The position numbers were made by a program, and so were the translations under genes. From positions 22,838,735-22,902,734 of the forward strand of contig OY747712.1 in assembly GCA_963556495.2 (NCBI GenBank): a stretch of 64,000 bases of DNA, given 5' to 3'. This document shows positions 12,598 through 23,126 of the stretch, piece after piece. The DNA is from Valencia hispanica (lineage: Eukaryota; Chordata; Actinopteri; Cyprinodontiformes; Valenciidae). Every line of letters starts with the position of its first letter. Within the stretch, counting starts at the first letter, position 1. The notes below the pieces were generated by a model. It did not search any database and was not told the origin of the DNA. It worked only from the letters and a program-made list of their open reading frames with translations.

Positions 12598-15500
12598 AGT
12601 GAATTATTTTCATGCCCTGCAATGGACTGCTGACCTGTCCAGGTTGTACTCAACTCAACTCTCAACTTGTGCTAGTAGTTGAATTATTTAAAGTATTTTT
12701 TATCCCATAATGCCATTCATCATAGTTTGAAAGAGTGAGTGTTTTTGACACCCGGCTCACAGTTTGACAAAATTGTGTACTAGTTTGTTTTTTATTTTGT
12801 TTTGATTTTACATGTTCCTTTTAATCTATATTTGTTTTGAGGTAAAACAGTGTGTTGGACAACAACTTTGAGGTGTAGAGAAGAAAGAAAGAGTGCCTCC
12901 CACAGAGTTGCATTACAGCATGATAGTAGGAGGTTTAGGAAAATGACAAAAACAAGTTTGTTTTTGTATTTTTTTTAAAGTCTAATATTTAATATTTTTT
13001 GAAAAAATGTATTCCAACAAAACTCTAATTTACACTCAGCTGTTTTTGATTACAAAGAATAAAAACGAAAAGATAATTTTTGCTGAAATTTCAGATTTTG
13101 TCCAAAAGCAAAACATTTACCTTTTTTTCTGTTTTTAGGCCTGGATTCTGATTAGGAAATCCAATTACCACAAAATGCACGGACTGGGGTGGCACAGTCT
13201 GTTAGCACTGTTGCCTGGTAGCATGAACATCCAGGGTTTTAATCACAGCCTGGGCTCTATCTGCATAGACTTGCATGTTTTCCCTGTGCATGCTTGGATT
13301 CTCACCAGGTACTTTGGCTTCCTCCCCCAGTTCAAAAACATGACTGTTAGTTTGCAGGGCACGCTAAGTTGCCTTTAGGTATGTATGCAAGGCTGTTTGT
13401 AATTTGTGTCTCTGTGATGGACTGGTAAACTGTCCAGGGTGAACCCTGCTTCTCACCAAATAACTGCTGAAGATGGCCACCAGCAACCCTGCAAGAATAA
13501 GCAGGTATAGACAATTTTCCCACCCAAATTTTTTATTTCTAGATACTTTTCCATTAATTTTCCCAACTACAAACTTTGGGATTTAAACTGTTAGGTTAAG
13601 TTTAACACACCAATCATGCATTGTCAGCAAATAGAGAAGGGATTTCCCCCTTTTTTGTTTGTGTTTTTATAAGATTGCCTAACAAACTAGAAAATTCAAA
13701 TTCCTGCTGTGGTACCGATCTAAAAAGCCTGTAAAGATGGTGGTAAAGCTAGTATCCACTGAAGTTGTACTTGTTGAAAGTTTTGAAAACCATTGATGTA
13801 GGTAATTGAGCACCATCTTTTTAAGATGTTGCTGACAAAGTGAAAAGGTGTCCAAAATAAGGCCCAAGGGACATTTGGACCCACCGGAATGATGTGAGCT
13901 CATAACCACAATTAAAAAAACAGCACCAATTTTGCAAGCTTACACAGATGGCTGATGCAGACAGGAAAACTTTTAACTAGTTTTAGGGTGAGATTTTTGT
14001 TGATCTAATACTTTTTGAAAAAGATGCAGATACATTAAAATCTGCCCAAAATTCAAAATGTCACGTAAAACAGAAAGAATTCATCTTTTATTAACCACGT
14101 TTCTTGCTTTTTTACGTGTCCTGTTTGGCAGTGTGGAGCTCAGAATTGGTGTCTGAGTACCAAGTAGAAGCCCGAACGGATTTACTTTCACAAGCGGAGC
14201 GTTTCTTGCTTTCAGTTTTTTTTTCAAAGTTAACAGGACCACATATCCAGTGACTGACTCAAAAGCAGGCTTCAGAAGAGCATTCATTAAACTTGTCTAA
14301 TTAGAGCAAGTTTCTTTGAAGAAAGAGTGACCAAATCTAAAAATAGAATTAAACATTTTATAGACCAGGAAAATAGCAAATAATTGATTCATCAAAATAA
14401 TGTGTGTTTAGTGTTTTGAGGAGGCTGTAAAAATTCAAAAATTCCCAACAAATTTGTTTTTGCAGTTTACATTTTTAAAAACATTTTAAAAGAGTAACAA
14501 AAAATCTGGACATCACAGCATTAGAGAGTGCATGTAATGTGTTCTCAGGATAGTCGTAAAATACACTATAATGGTTTAGATGTTTATCTCAATGAGCGAG
14601 CGCTTTAAAACCTTACCTTTGACTGTAACCAGTACAGCACTGTAGGTCTGTCCTGCCATATTGGTGGCATTGCATGTATAGAAACCATTATCACTCTGCT
14701 TGCAGTACAGGATCTTGAGGATGAAGTTCTCAGCTTGATCCTCGTAAATGACATGCCTGCGGCTTTCACTGATGTTCGTTCCGTCCTTTCTCCAGATAAT
14801 ATGTGGTTTGGGGTGACCCGTCACAAAGCAACTGAGTTTTGCATGTTTGCCCTCAGTAACTGTGCAGGTACGGGTGAAAACACCTTTAGGTAGACTGGTC
14901 AGTGCAGATGCCTTCAGCTCATGCTCCAGGCTCAGGGAACTCAGGGCATCGGTCATGTTGGCTTTTGAGAAGGAGCTGTTTTCCTCTGTGCGATAGATGG
15001 AGATGTCCTTCTTCATTTCCTCTTTCCGCTTTTGCATGTGGGAGAGGAGGGAGGTGCTCTTGTCTGCAGACATGTGGCGAGCATCCTGAGCATCCACCAC
15101 CAGAGCTGCAGCAGCCTGGGAGCGGCCCACAGAGTTCTGGGCCCTGCAGATGTAAGTGCCGCTGTCCAGGTTACGCACACCTTGGATCTTTAAGGTGCTG
15201 CTGTCACTGTCGGACATAATTTTGATGCGGTTTGTCTCACCTAGGTAGCGTCCATCCTTCTCCCACTCAAGGTTGGCCTCAGGTTGAGCCACAACCCGAC
15301 AGTGGAAAACAACATCTCCACCTAGAGCCACACGTGTGGAAGTGGGCTTCACCATGAAAACTGGGGCCCTCTGAGACATCTCTGTTGGGAGGGCCACCTT
15401 CAGGGTCACAGCAGCATAAGCTTCCCCAATGTTGTTTTTGGCCCGACACATGTACTGACCACTGTCCTCCAGCGTGAGGTCATAGATGGTCAGACGGTAG

Positions 15501-15691
15501 ATGTCTCCATCCTGCACGGTTTTAAAGCGGCCCCCAGATGAAAGCTTGAGCTTTTCCTTTTCCCAGGTGATTATTGGAGTTGGGTTGCCAACAACAGTGC
15601 AGCTGAGTGTAGCATCCTTGCCCACACCCACTGTGAAGGCCTTTGGGCGGGTAAGAAACCTGGGGGCTCCTCCAAACAGGTTTTGATCCAT
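4814..15691 (-). CDS. obscn: Obscurin-family giant muscle protein, N-terminal part (5' three coding exons)
   Basis: Three exons give about 535 residues with continuous frame. Exon 1 is 15691-14617 (ATG at 15691, acceptor AG just upstream leaving exon start 15699, donor GTAAGG). Exon 2 is 5539-5270 (donor GTAGGG). Exon 3 is 5074-4814 (donor GTGATT). The protein starts MDQNLFGGAPRFLTRPKAF. Ig1 is about residues 11-99 and Ig2 107-200. A basic, serine-rich linker follows, then Ig3 about 263-358, Ig4 is all of exon 2 and Ig5 all of exon 3. Each Ig except the divergent fifth shows the usual Cys, Trp, DxGxYxC pattern. From memory, start, linker and Ig3 (TRTCTVTEGKHAKLSC) resemble obscurin more closely than obscurin-like 1. 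In the known family the N-terminal Ig domains bind titin and myomesin at the sarcomeric M-band. The remaining tens of exons lie off the left edge. Intron 2, 5540-14616, is swollen by transposons. The obscn versus obsl1 assignment is inference. Confidence 0.88.
5711..6330 (+). mobile_element. Tc1-like transposon relic, 5' half
   Basis: Begins with a terminal-repeat-like TGCCCTCCACAATTATTG. From 6116 it encodes a helix-turn-helix start typical of Tc1 transposases (MGKTTKHTIQVRQVFIDFH, then ISTVRTIIKK). The sequence loses resemblance near 6300 and no catalytic domain follows. It lies inside obscn intron 2, antisense to obscn. Confidence 0.6.
6745..7640 (-). mobile_element. Rex1/Babar-like LINE fragment
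   Basis: Minus-strand frames 7568-7314 (LLDFSSVFNTIQPDLL, RT palm region) and 7193-6747 (MIVDFRRNKD, then LDWRLNLEAVYKKGQSRLYF, SVLGTSVEHLE and NPEHPLHETI). Together they match the C-terminal half of a fish Rex1/Babar-type reverse transcriptase as I know the family. Frames are shifted and truncated at both ends, so the copy is inactive. It lies in obscn intron 2, in the same orientation as obscn. Confidence 0.65.
7860..9381 (+). mobile_element. Tc1-like transposon with both ends, dead transposase
   Basis: Both ends carry CAGTACTG flanked by TA (7858-7859 and 9382-9383), the target duplication expected of Tc1/mariner. The outer repeat continues as AGGTGTTAGGCAGGTGT on the left, and its degenerate complement lies on the right. 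The internal frame runs from 8201 to 9243. It has an HTH region (ISKQTGVSRCAVQAVL), WTDKSKREIFG in the first catalytic block, a damaged second block (DPKHT after stops) and SPDLN in a shifted frame. Several stops and at least one frameshift make it non-functional. It lies in obscn intron 2. Confidence 0.85.
9400..9910. repeat. Unclassified fish interspersed repeat sequence
   Basis: Holds pieces that look like common fish repeats (TTGCCAACCGCCATAAAGTC near 9500 and GTAGCGATAGTGGAAAAGC near 9850). Open frames occur on both strands, but they have no recognisable protein family. Confidence 0.35.
10190..10440. repeat. AT-rich palindromic sequence, MITE-like
   Basis: Perfect 16-base inverted arms at 10371-10386 (GTTTGAAACAAAAAAT) and 10417-10432 enclose a 30-base loop. 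The wider region is rich in A and T runs and carries no coding signal. It may be the end of a small non-autonomous transposon; no second end or target duplication was identified. Confidence 0.4.
10490..11110 (-). mobile_element. LINE endonuclease-region fragment
   Basis: Minus-strand frames 11109-10822 (KMVYSPEQLINMT, then RRRRCGCRAGAKRR, NVRLLAIKMDELQA) and 10739-10503 (AISCDFNHASLSTTLPKFQ). They match the start and endonuclease core of a fish LINE ORF2: the NVRSL-KMDEL start and the GDFNH-type block are recognisable, with Cys in place of Gly. Frames are shifted and no reverse transcriptase follows. It lies in obscn intron 2. Confidence 0.65.
11300..12424. other. Intronic sequence, nothing recognised
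   Basis: Part of obscn intron 2. AT-rich, with short open frames only, none resembling a known family. No exon with Ig coding potential and splice sites was found. Confidence 0.5.
12425..12555 (-). repeat. SINE-like 3' fragment
   Basis: Antisense copy of the 3' part of the family at 13181-13515. It starts with CCATCCATCCATTTTCC and carries TACACCCTGGACAGGTCGCC. Immediately followed by an (ATT)n microsatellite. Confidence 0.6.
12554..12596. repeat. (TTA)n microsatellite
   Basis: About 14 uninterrupted TTA units directly after the SINE fragment. Confidence 0.95.
13181..13515 (+). repeat. tRNA-like SINE copy, near full length
   Basis: Reads GGTGGCACAGTCTGTTAGCACTG at the start, then CATGTTTTCCCTGTGCATGC and GGCTTCCTCCCCCAG in the body. 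The end carries GATGGACTGGTAAACTGTCC and ATAAGCAGGTATAGA. This is the layout of a widespread fish repeat whose head resembles a tRNA promoter (decayed B box near 13230). About 75-80% similar by eye to the family as I recall it. Confidence 0.6.
14114..14200 (-). repeat. 87-base repeat, copy A (inverted partner at 25045)
   Basis: Its reverse complement matches 25045-25130 with only one substitution and one single-base gap. Both copies end, in the sense direction, in GGACACGT followed by an A-rich tail, as in a retroposed 3' end. The family is not recognised. It lies in obscn intron 2, about 400 bases below exon 1. Confidence 0.85.
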
Positions 15692-15699
15692 TTTTACTC

Positions 15700-16044
15700 C
15701 TGTGATGAATAAAGCAAATATAATACTATTAATACTACAAAAGGCTATGACATGAATCAATAATCTAAGGACAACTTGATTTAGGTTTGACCTCTGAATA
15801 TCATTGTCAGACAGAATAATGTATAGTATAATGAAAAAATTTCTAAGCACTAACAATTTATTAAATAATACATTTTTTACATAGAACTTATTTTCTTTCT
15901 GTACCTGGAACCGGACAATGACTTCATCGTGAGCAGTGTAAGCTTGAAAATAAGAAAATCTGAACAAGTGGTGAACAAAAGACCATGTGCAAGCCTAAAA
16001 TTCCTATCTACAAAAGATGTCCAGTATCCAAAAGTATCTTGTCT
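15700..16044. other. Upstream of obscn coding exon 1
   Basis: The start codon at 15691 is preceded by an acceptor (CATCACAG ending at 15700). So at least one 5' untranslated exon must lie at higher coordinates; I could not locate it. Confidence 0.5.
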
Positions 16045-16440
16045 TTAAGAAATAGTAAGTAAAACTTTGTTTATATAGCACTTTTCAAGACAGCAGTCAC
16101 AAAGTGCTTTACAGCAAGATCAAGATATCACATTAAAAGCAAGATTAAAAAGATAGGTCTTTAGCTGAACCTTAAAAGTCATAACAGAGTCCACGTTTCT
16201 AAGGGATAGGGGCAGTGAGTTTCAGAGTGTTGGAGCTGTCACAGAAAAAGCTTGGTCACCTTTTGTTTTGAGTCTAGAGTGGGGAATAGTCAACAGATCC
16301 AGTGTACCTGACCTCAAAGATCTTGAGGGGTTATATGTAGTCAGCAATATAATCCGGGGTTAGTCCATGAAGCACTTTCCATGTTAACATGTTAGGAATA
16401 AAATCCAACAAAGACCTGGACTGGGGATTTTGGAGATGCA
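16045..16440 (-). repeat. Fish interspersed repeat (TTTATATAGCACTTTTCAAG type)
   Basis: Begins TTTGTTTATATAGCACTTTTC and continues with CACAAAGTGCTTTACA. Further on come AAAAAGCTTGGTCACCTTTTG and TTAGTCCATGAAGCACTTTCC. This head and order match a repeat very common in teleost genomes. No coding frame. The class is not certain. Confidence 0.5.
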
Positions 16441-18835
16441 GCACCCTTCAGTCATTGAATTAGTTGTATTTCAATTTCTTCTCTGTCAGAAACACACAGC
16501 AGCACCGTGTTTCATTCAAAATTAAAATCTGTTAAGAATCCAAATATCCAGGCGAATTGTGATTGTTTTAAATTGTGCCTCAGATCAAACAATCAGAAAA
16601 ACATTCTAACATACAATGTTACTTTGACTGTAGGATTTGCTCACTCTATCCTCACAGATGGATAACAGTGGACAGAAAAAAAAGAACTTTGCAACTAACT
16701 ATTGACTGTAATGATTAGACTTTTGGATTAATTGGCCCTGAACACTGACCGGCTGTTTGAAAACCGACCCTTTTTTTGTTGCAGATTTTGAAATATCGGC
16801 AGCCTTTTGGAAATCAATCATCTCTAAGGATTATAAACAGAGGCTGGTCCTTCAGCAATGCTAGCTGTGTTAATTGTGCTAATTTGTAATATAGGATGCT
16901 AAGCTCTGTAACGATTTCACATTTGCTTTGAAATAATAGTTAAACTTGATTTTACAGAAACTGTTCTCTGACACACAATGTGACATTTCTGGTTCTAATA
17001 CAGATATTTAATGATAATGAATGTTTATTCTTTGTGGGAGAATGCTAGAAAGAAATTCTGAACGCTGTTCTCGCATCATATATTATAGTTCTGAAAGAAA
17101 AATCAGAATCAGCCAAAGTTACCATTAGCAGGCCTAGGCTTTGCAAAAATCAGAAATTAAATATCAGCCAGAAAATTCTGATCAGTGTACATGTAAAAAT
17201 ATAGCAAAAGAGAAAGATTCTGGATCCACTTAAAAGTATCTAAATACATATAAAATGTGAGAGATTTAATGGGGTTTGGTTAGATCCTGCTTTTACTCTC
17301 ATAAACAAGTTTGAAATTGACCATAGTAATTAAAATTTTAACGCTATAAAACACTAAAAGATATGATAGGACATATTATTATGTATACTTTGAAGGATTA
17401 TGTTTTGATGTTGAATAAATTCCAAAATACAAAAGACTAATCATAAAAAACTTTTTTCATACAAGGGAAATACAATTCAAATATTTTTATTCCCTATCTT
17501 TTTAAATATATAAAATAATAAAATAGACAACAAAAAATAATGTTTGCTGAAACACCAGTAAACACAATGGGCAGATGCGCAGATATATTTTTTGGTACCT
17601 CTATCATAACTAAGTATAATAGATAGTTTTCCGGTCTGCAATTTAATAGAAGAGGGTTAAATTATTACAGACATTGATAATATAACATGACCACTCAATA
17701 AAAGACTCTTTTTAGATCTGAATATGAAAGTCAATGAATAAATTGCCAAATGAAACACCATGCATTTTACAGTTTGCTATGTGTAAAACCAGAGTTAAGA
17801 TATTTATTGCTGGCAGGTCCTGTAACATTATATAGTCTCCTGTTCTGCCTCTGCAAACATTCATCAAGCCAACCACATGAAGCCAGACAGCCAGTTCAAT
17901 AGTTTAATACCACAACAACAACTGAATACCTATGTAATAAGGTCATACGGATAAGATAGGTGCCTTTCAAACACTGCCATTTGCCAGCTTTGTCACCTCT
18001 GTCGCTCCGACTGCCTGTCCCAAAAATAACCTCAGCTGTTAGAGCCAGTCTCTGTACATTGCCATTTGTAGAAACGAAGGGCTGTTTGATAAAGCTCCTA
18101 CTTTGGAAACATGCTTCATTTCTAGCACAGTCCATTTTCTCTCTTCCAAGGAAGCTCATACATTGTCATTGTTTGTAAATAAACAATATAGGGTAAATAC
18201 AACTTCTTAAAACTAAGCAAAAAAGTGTTTAAGTAAAAAAAATTACATAAACAAATCCAAAACTCAAAGTTTTGGCCACAGCTCCATTAACTATACAGTC
18301 CAGGTGTAACAAATATTTAACTTTAGAAAATAAATTACGATTCTAAAAACTGAATCAATCTTTTCCAGATTATTTTAAACAAATAAATAGTTTACCTTTA
18401 GGTCTTCAGCCTCTCAGGTGAATCAGCAGCTGAGTCATGTGACCGTGAGCTATTTCTATGATTTCCAGTTTAAGGACCGAGTCTGATAAGAGAGTTTAGT
18501 AATCCCACCAAAAAATATATAGTTTTGGTCTTCTTTATGCACAAATATCTGTGAAATGATGGTAAATCCAGAAAGATGGAAGTCCCCCAGTCTCCTGTGG
18601 TGGGCGGTTGACTAGACTCCTTTTTCTTTTCTTCTCCGTGGGCTTGTGATGCCAAATAGCTGACGTGCCTAATTTGGCGCAGCCTCCTTTCCAAAATAGA
18701 TCCTGTCATTTGCAGTGGAGATAGGAGATGGCCTCAGTTGAACAGGCTGGATAAGTGGGACAGGGTCACCGGCTTATGCTGGGCTGGTCACTGCTGCAAG
18801 TTAGCCGGCACAAATGATGCTTTCTATCTTCAGAA
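16441..18835. other. Intergenic spacer; possible hAT-type relic at 16700-17190
   Basis: AT-rich, without recognisable genes. At 16700-17190, words such as TTAATTGGCCCTGAACACTG, AAATATCGGCAG and ATCAGCCAGAAAATTCTGATC resemble decayed ends and body of fish hAT-type small elements. At 18020-18038 a MEF2-like site adjoins an E-box (see separate entry). No exon was identified. Confidence 0.4.
18020..18038. promoter_or_regulatory. MEF2-like site next to an E-box
   Basis: CCAAAAATAACC at 18020-18031 resembles muscle MEF2 sites, and CAGCTG at 18033-18038 is a canonical E-box. The pair lies about 2.3 kb upstream of the obscn coding start. Since obscn is a striated-muscle gene family, this could be part of a muscle control region. 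That is inference from two short motifs only. Confidence 0.3.
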
Positions 18836-19295
18836 AGAAATTGATCATGATATACTATTGGAACGACTGGAGAGCTGGGTCGGACTCTCTGGCACATCAC
18901 TTGGCTTGTTTGAGTCTTACCTCAAGAACAGGGATTTCTTTGTTTCAATAGGAAACCTTTCATCAGAAGGAACATAAATAACATGTGGCATGCCCCAGGG
19001 CTCCATCCTGGACCCTCTCCTATTTAATATTTACATGCTCCCGCTAGCCCAGATTATAACACGATCAACAGTAAGCGCACAGCTTCAGTTAATACAGCTA
19101 GAAACTACTGATCAGGCCCGAAATCTAGGTGTAGTAATGGACTCAGACCTGAACCTCCAGGGTCACATAAAGGCATTAACAAGGTCAGCCTTTTAACACC
19201 TGAAAAACATTTCTAGGATTAGAGGACTGATGTTGCAATGGACCTTGAAAAACTCATCCATGCATTTATCTTTGGTCGGATTGAATACAGCAACA

Positions 19296-19349
19296 CAGTG
19301 GCAGATCAAGAGAGGGGTAAGAATTTTTCAGGGTGGCACCATATGCCAG

Positions 19350-19432
<83 letters not shown>

Positions 19433-20095
19433 TTTTATTGATCAGTCATACACATGCTTCACCTCTTCTCTCCCCAGTATTTACATATATGACAGATACA
19501 TACATGTATCAGTTTTGCTTCAGTTTATTTAAGCACCTTAAAGCTGCGTTATGTAACATTTTTGTTAAAATAAAACCGTTAGTTTTTTCATGTCCCGACG
19601 ATACAATTGAATCAAGTACTTTTAGCCTCGGTTACATGTAGAGGCATCATTTTCATTTATTTTGAGGTGGTTCAGGTCTGTACCATCTCAGGGTGCGCTT
19701 GCAAGAGCGCGAACCGTGACGTAATCATGCACGTACATACACATGTATGCGTGTCTGACCGTGTCTGACCGACATAGAGCTCGCACCAATGAGCACACGC
19801 CTGAAAGTCACGGGAGTGCGCATTCTGAGGATTGCAGTTCGTCGAACAGCCATATGGTGCACTCTCTGCAGCGCTCTCAGCAAATTCTGCAGAGCAGCTT
19901 TAAAGGTTCACCAAAGAGAATATGATATGACGATTTTCATGAGCCATGAAAACGGCGCTTCACGCTCCTAATGTTCAATTTTATGTAGCTATTTCTTGAA
20001 TTCAAAGCTGCCGGCTGGGGTGGTAGCAGGGGTGGCAAGGCTTTCATTTAGGGTGGCAACTGCCAACCTATGCCACCCCTGTAGATCCGCCAATG
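19296..20095. mobile_element. Non-autonomous hAT-type element (800 bases)
   Basis: Starts CAGTGGCAGATC and ends GATCCGCCAATG, which form imperfect terminal inverted repeats (left CAGTGGCAGATC against right-end complement CATTGGCGGATC). It is flanked by an 8-base direct duplication, CAGCAACA at 19288-19295 and CTGCAACA at 20096-20103 (7 of 8 identical), as expected for hAT insertion. Removing it rejoins the LINE sequence seen uninterrupted near 2290. It contains a long TA repeat and no transposase. Confidence 0.82.
19352..19430. repeat. (TA)n microsatellite
   Basis: About 39 TA units inside the hAT-type element. The IYIYIY frames here are artefacts. Confidence 0.95.
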
Positions 20096-20715
20096 CTGCA
20101 ACAGCGTCCTCACACGTCTGCCTAAAATGTCAGACAGCTGCAGCTGATCCAGAATGCTGCTACTCGCATCTTCACTAGAACCAGGAAGGTAGAGCACACC
20201 ACCCCAGTTCTAAAGTCCTTACACTGGTTCCCTTTAGCTCAAAGAATAGACTTCAAAATACTTTTAATAGTTTATAAATCATTGAATGGCTTGGCACCAA
20301 AGTATAATGAAGATCTACTGACACTATAGCAACCCCCCAGACCACTAAGGTCCTCTAATTCCAGTCTACTCAGCATCCCTAGAATTAGAATAAAATATGG
20401 AGAAGCAGCTTTCAGTTTCTATGCTCCCCTTATCTGAAACAAACTTCAGTCAACTGCAAAGCTGCTAAAAAACAGTTATTTTAAATCAAGGCTAAAAATC
20501 CATCTGTTTAAAGTTGCCTTTGAGTAATGTTTTCATATATCATGCTTCTTAGTTTTGTGTGTGTTTTATGCTTTATTATGTACTTTGCATGTCATATGCT
20601 TGGTGTATGCTTTATGCTGTTTTTACTTTATCACCTAATCATGTAAAGTACCTTGAATTACCCTATTGTTGAAAGTGTGCTACATGAATAAAATTGCCTT
20701 GCCTTGCCTATTGTT

Positions 20716-21567
20716 ATGCCTGATATGCTTGGGCTCAAGGGTTTGGTTTGTGTTTTTGATATCATTGTTTTCAGAAAGTTGCATACAGAAAAAAATAAAC
20801 CTCTATACAATGATATGAGCATGGAATTTTTTTAAACTTGCTAATAGAACCTGAAAAACAAACAACCCATTTTGGCCACCCTATGTAATTCTTAGCTGGC
20901 ATATAGAAACAATTTAGTTTGGGTGTGACCTTTCAGCCCGGTTCATACTCCTTTAGGCAAAAATTTGATTTTGGGCTTGTAGTTAAATTCATATTGACAA
21001 TAAATTGCAGCTCTTTTTACTGGCTATTGCTAATTTGATAATCAAAAGAATGGGTTTAGCATTGTGTTTTGGAACAGTGAATGTAAAGCAGATGGAGGAC
21101 AAAATAAAAATGTATATTTTTATTCAAATTCTTTACCATCTTAATTCAGTGTTAGGGGCAAATGATACTAATGAAAACAAACAAAAAAATATGATAACTC
21201 TTAAGATACAAGACAATTTACAGGCTACAATTTACTAAATAATAAATAGTCTAAAAAAGGGTCAATGTCAAATTAACATGTCAGAATGCAACTAGGTAAG
21301 CAATTGCCATTATACAGTAAAGGTGGTAATAGCTTTCTTTTGACTTGTTTAGCAACAAATACAGACAAACTTCAGAAGACATAGATGCAAGAAAATAAAG
21401 TTACATAAAACTCAGTGAATCTCACCTAAGTATGCCTGCTGATTTAATTTGTATTGCTGATATCAATCTCCATCATACCACTCACCTTGTGCATTGCATT
21501 AGCACCGTTAGCACCAAAACAGACGGAGCACATGATGCAACCGCTACCATGCATATAACAGCTGGGA
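20716..21567. other. Spacer, nothing recognised
   Basis: AT-rich sequence between the LINE copy and the next Tc1 element, with short frames only (longest 77 codons near 21005). None resembles a known protein. Confidence 0.5.
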
Positions 21568-23126
21568 CAGTATTTCTGTGTTTAAATACCTTGCTTTTAA
21601 GTGGATTTTGCAAGTTCTCCCACTCGGAAATTATGGAGGGGTCTGAAATTGTCATTGTAGGTGCATTTCCACTGTGAGAGAAAGTCTCATTGTCTGGTTT
21701 TTAAAGAATTAGTTAGTATTTTATTGCTGCACATAAGTATTTGAACACCTGAGAAAATCTGTGTTAATATTTGGTACAAAATCTTTTGTTTGCAATTACA
21801 GATATCAAACATTTCCTGTGGTTCTTGAACAGATTTGCACACACTGCAACAGGGATTTTGGCCCACTCCAGATCTTCTCTAGATCTGTCAGGTTTAGGGA
21901 CTGAGCAACACAAAGTTTTAGCTCCCTCCAAAGATTTTCTATTGGATTTAGGTGTGGAGACTGGCTAGGCCACTCCAGAACCTTGATATGGTTCTTTCGG
22001 AGCCACTCCTTAGTTATCCTGGCTGTGGGCTTTGGGTCACTGTCATGTTGGAAGACCTAGCCAAGACCCATCTTCAATGCTCTGACTGATGGATGGGGAG
22101 TTTTTGATCAAAATCTCACAATACAAGGCCCCATTCATCCTCTCTTTAATACAGTGCAGTCGTCCTGTCCTCTCCACAGAAAAGCACCCCCAAAGCCTGA
22201 TGCTTCCACCCCCATGCTTCACAGCAGGGATGGTGTTCTTGGGATCCAACTCATCCTTCATTTTCCTCCAAACACTTTGAGTGGAATTTAGACCAAAAAG
22301 TTTTATTTTGGTCTCACGTGACCACGTGACTTTCTCCCATGCCTCCTCTGGATCATCCAGATGGCCACTGGTAAACTTCAGACAGGCCTGGACATGTGAT
22401 GACTTGAGCAGGTGAACCTTCCATGCAATGCATGATTTTAAACCATGATGGCGTAGTGTCCTACCTACAGTAACCCTTAAAACTGTGGTCCCAGCTCTCT
22501 TCATGTCATTGACCAGCTCCTTCCGTGTAGTTCTGGGCTGATTCCTCACCTTTCTTATCATCAGTGATACCCCACGAGGTGAGGTCTTGCATGAAGCCCC
22601 AGTCCGAGGGAGACTGACAGTCATCTTTAGCCTCTTCCATTTTCTAACAATTGCTCCAACAGTTGATCTATTTTCACCAAGCTGCTTAGCAATTGCCCCG
22701 TAGCCCTTTACAGCCTTGTGGAGGTCTACAATTTTGTCTCTGGTGTCTTTTAAAAGCTCTATGGCCATGCCCATAGTAATAGTTGGAGTCTGACTGACAG
22801 TGGGGTAGACAGGTATCTTTAAAGAGCCCAGACAGGAACTACAAATTTTGAATAATAAGTGGAGTAGAGGTGGACTTTTTAAAGTCGGGTAACAGGTCTT
22901 TGAGAGCCAGAGTTCTTGCTGATTGTCAGGTGTTCAAATACTTAAGTAATAAAATACAAATATTTTTTTTTAAATGAGACAATGTGATTTCCTGAATTTA
23001 AAAAAGAAATGCTGTCTCTCACAGTTAAACTGCACCTGCAATGTGAATTTCAGACCCCTTCATAATTTCTAAGTAGGAGAACTTGCAAAATCGCAGGGTG
23101 TTCAAATACTTATGTTCCTTACTGTA
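21568..23126 (-). mobile_element. Tc1-like transposon, minus strand, frameshifted transposase
   Basis: The right end (TTACTG then TA) and left end (CAGTA) carry related terminal repeats. Both sides contain TTTTGCAAGTTCTCC or its complement, a GGGGTCTGAAATT word and an ACTGTGAGAGA word. The transposase frame 22774-22043 reads [20 protein letters not shown] and then [15 protein letters not shown] (HTH). It continues with [11 protein letters not shown] (catalytic block 1, Asp replaced by Arg) and [14 protein letters not shown]. The frame then breaks near 22050. The rest ([23 protein letters not shown]) continues in another frame to about 21780. It is defective. Confidence 0.88.

Larger units (their letters stand above)
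18840..20715 (+). mobile_element. L2-like LINE relic (copy 2), split by a hAT-type element
   Basis: Nearly the same sequence as copy 1 from 1653 onward (GATCATGATATACTATTG). It ends in AATAAAATTGCCTTGCCTTG near 20690-20710. A stretch equal to copy 1 positions about 1876-2070, including the YADD catalytic box, is missing at about 19058. The copy is interrupted at 19296-20095 by another transposon. It is 5' truncated and inactive. Confidence 0.85.

Noticed and set aside
14902..15219. 105-codon plus-strand frame
   Set aside because: It is the antisense shadow of the obscn first coding exon, whose minus-strand reading contains clear Ig domains and proper splice sites.
4814..15691. Assignment of the Ig gene to speg or titin
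   Set aside because: The start MDQNLFGGAPRFLTRPKAF, the linker after Ig2 and the Ig3-Ig5 order match the obscurin family better. No kinase or other Ig-family signature was seen.
19230..19641. IYIYIY-rich frames
   Set aside because: Products of the TA microsatellite within the hAT-type element.
22043..22774. A functional 243-residue transposase
   Set aside because: Catalytic Asp in the first block is replaced (WSRETK), and the frame breaks before the last catalytic motif, which lies in another frame.
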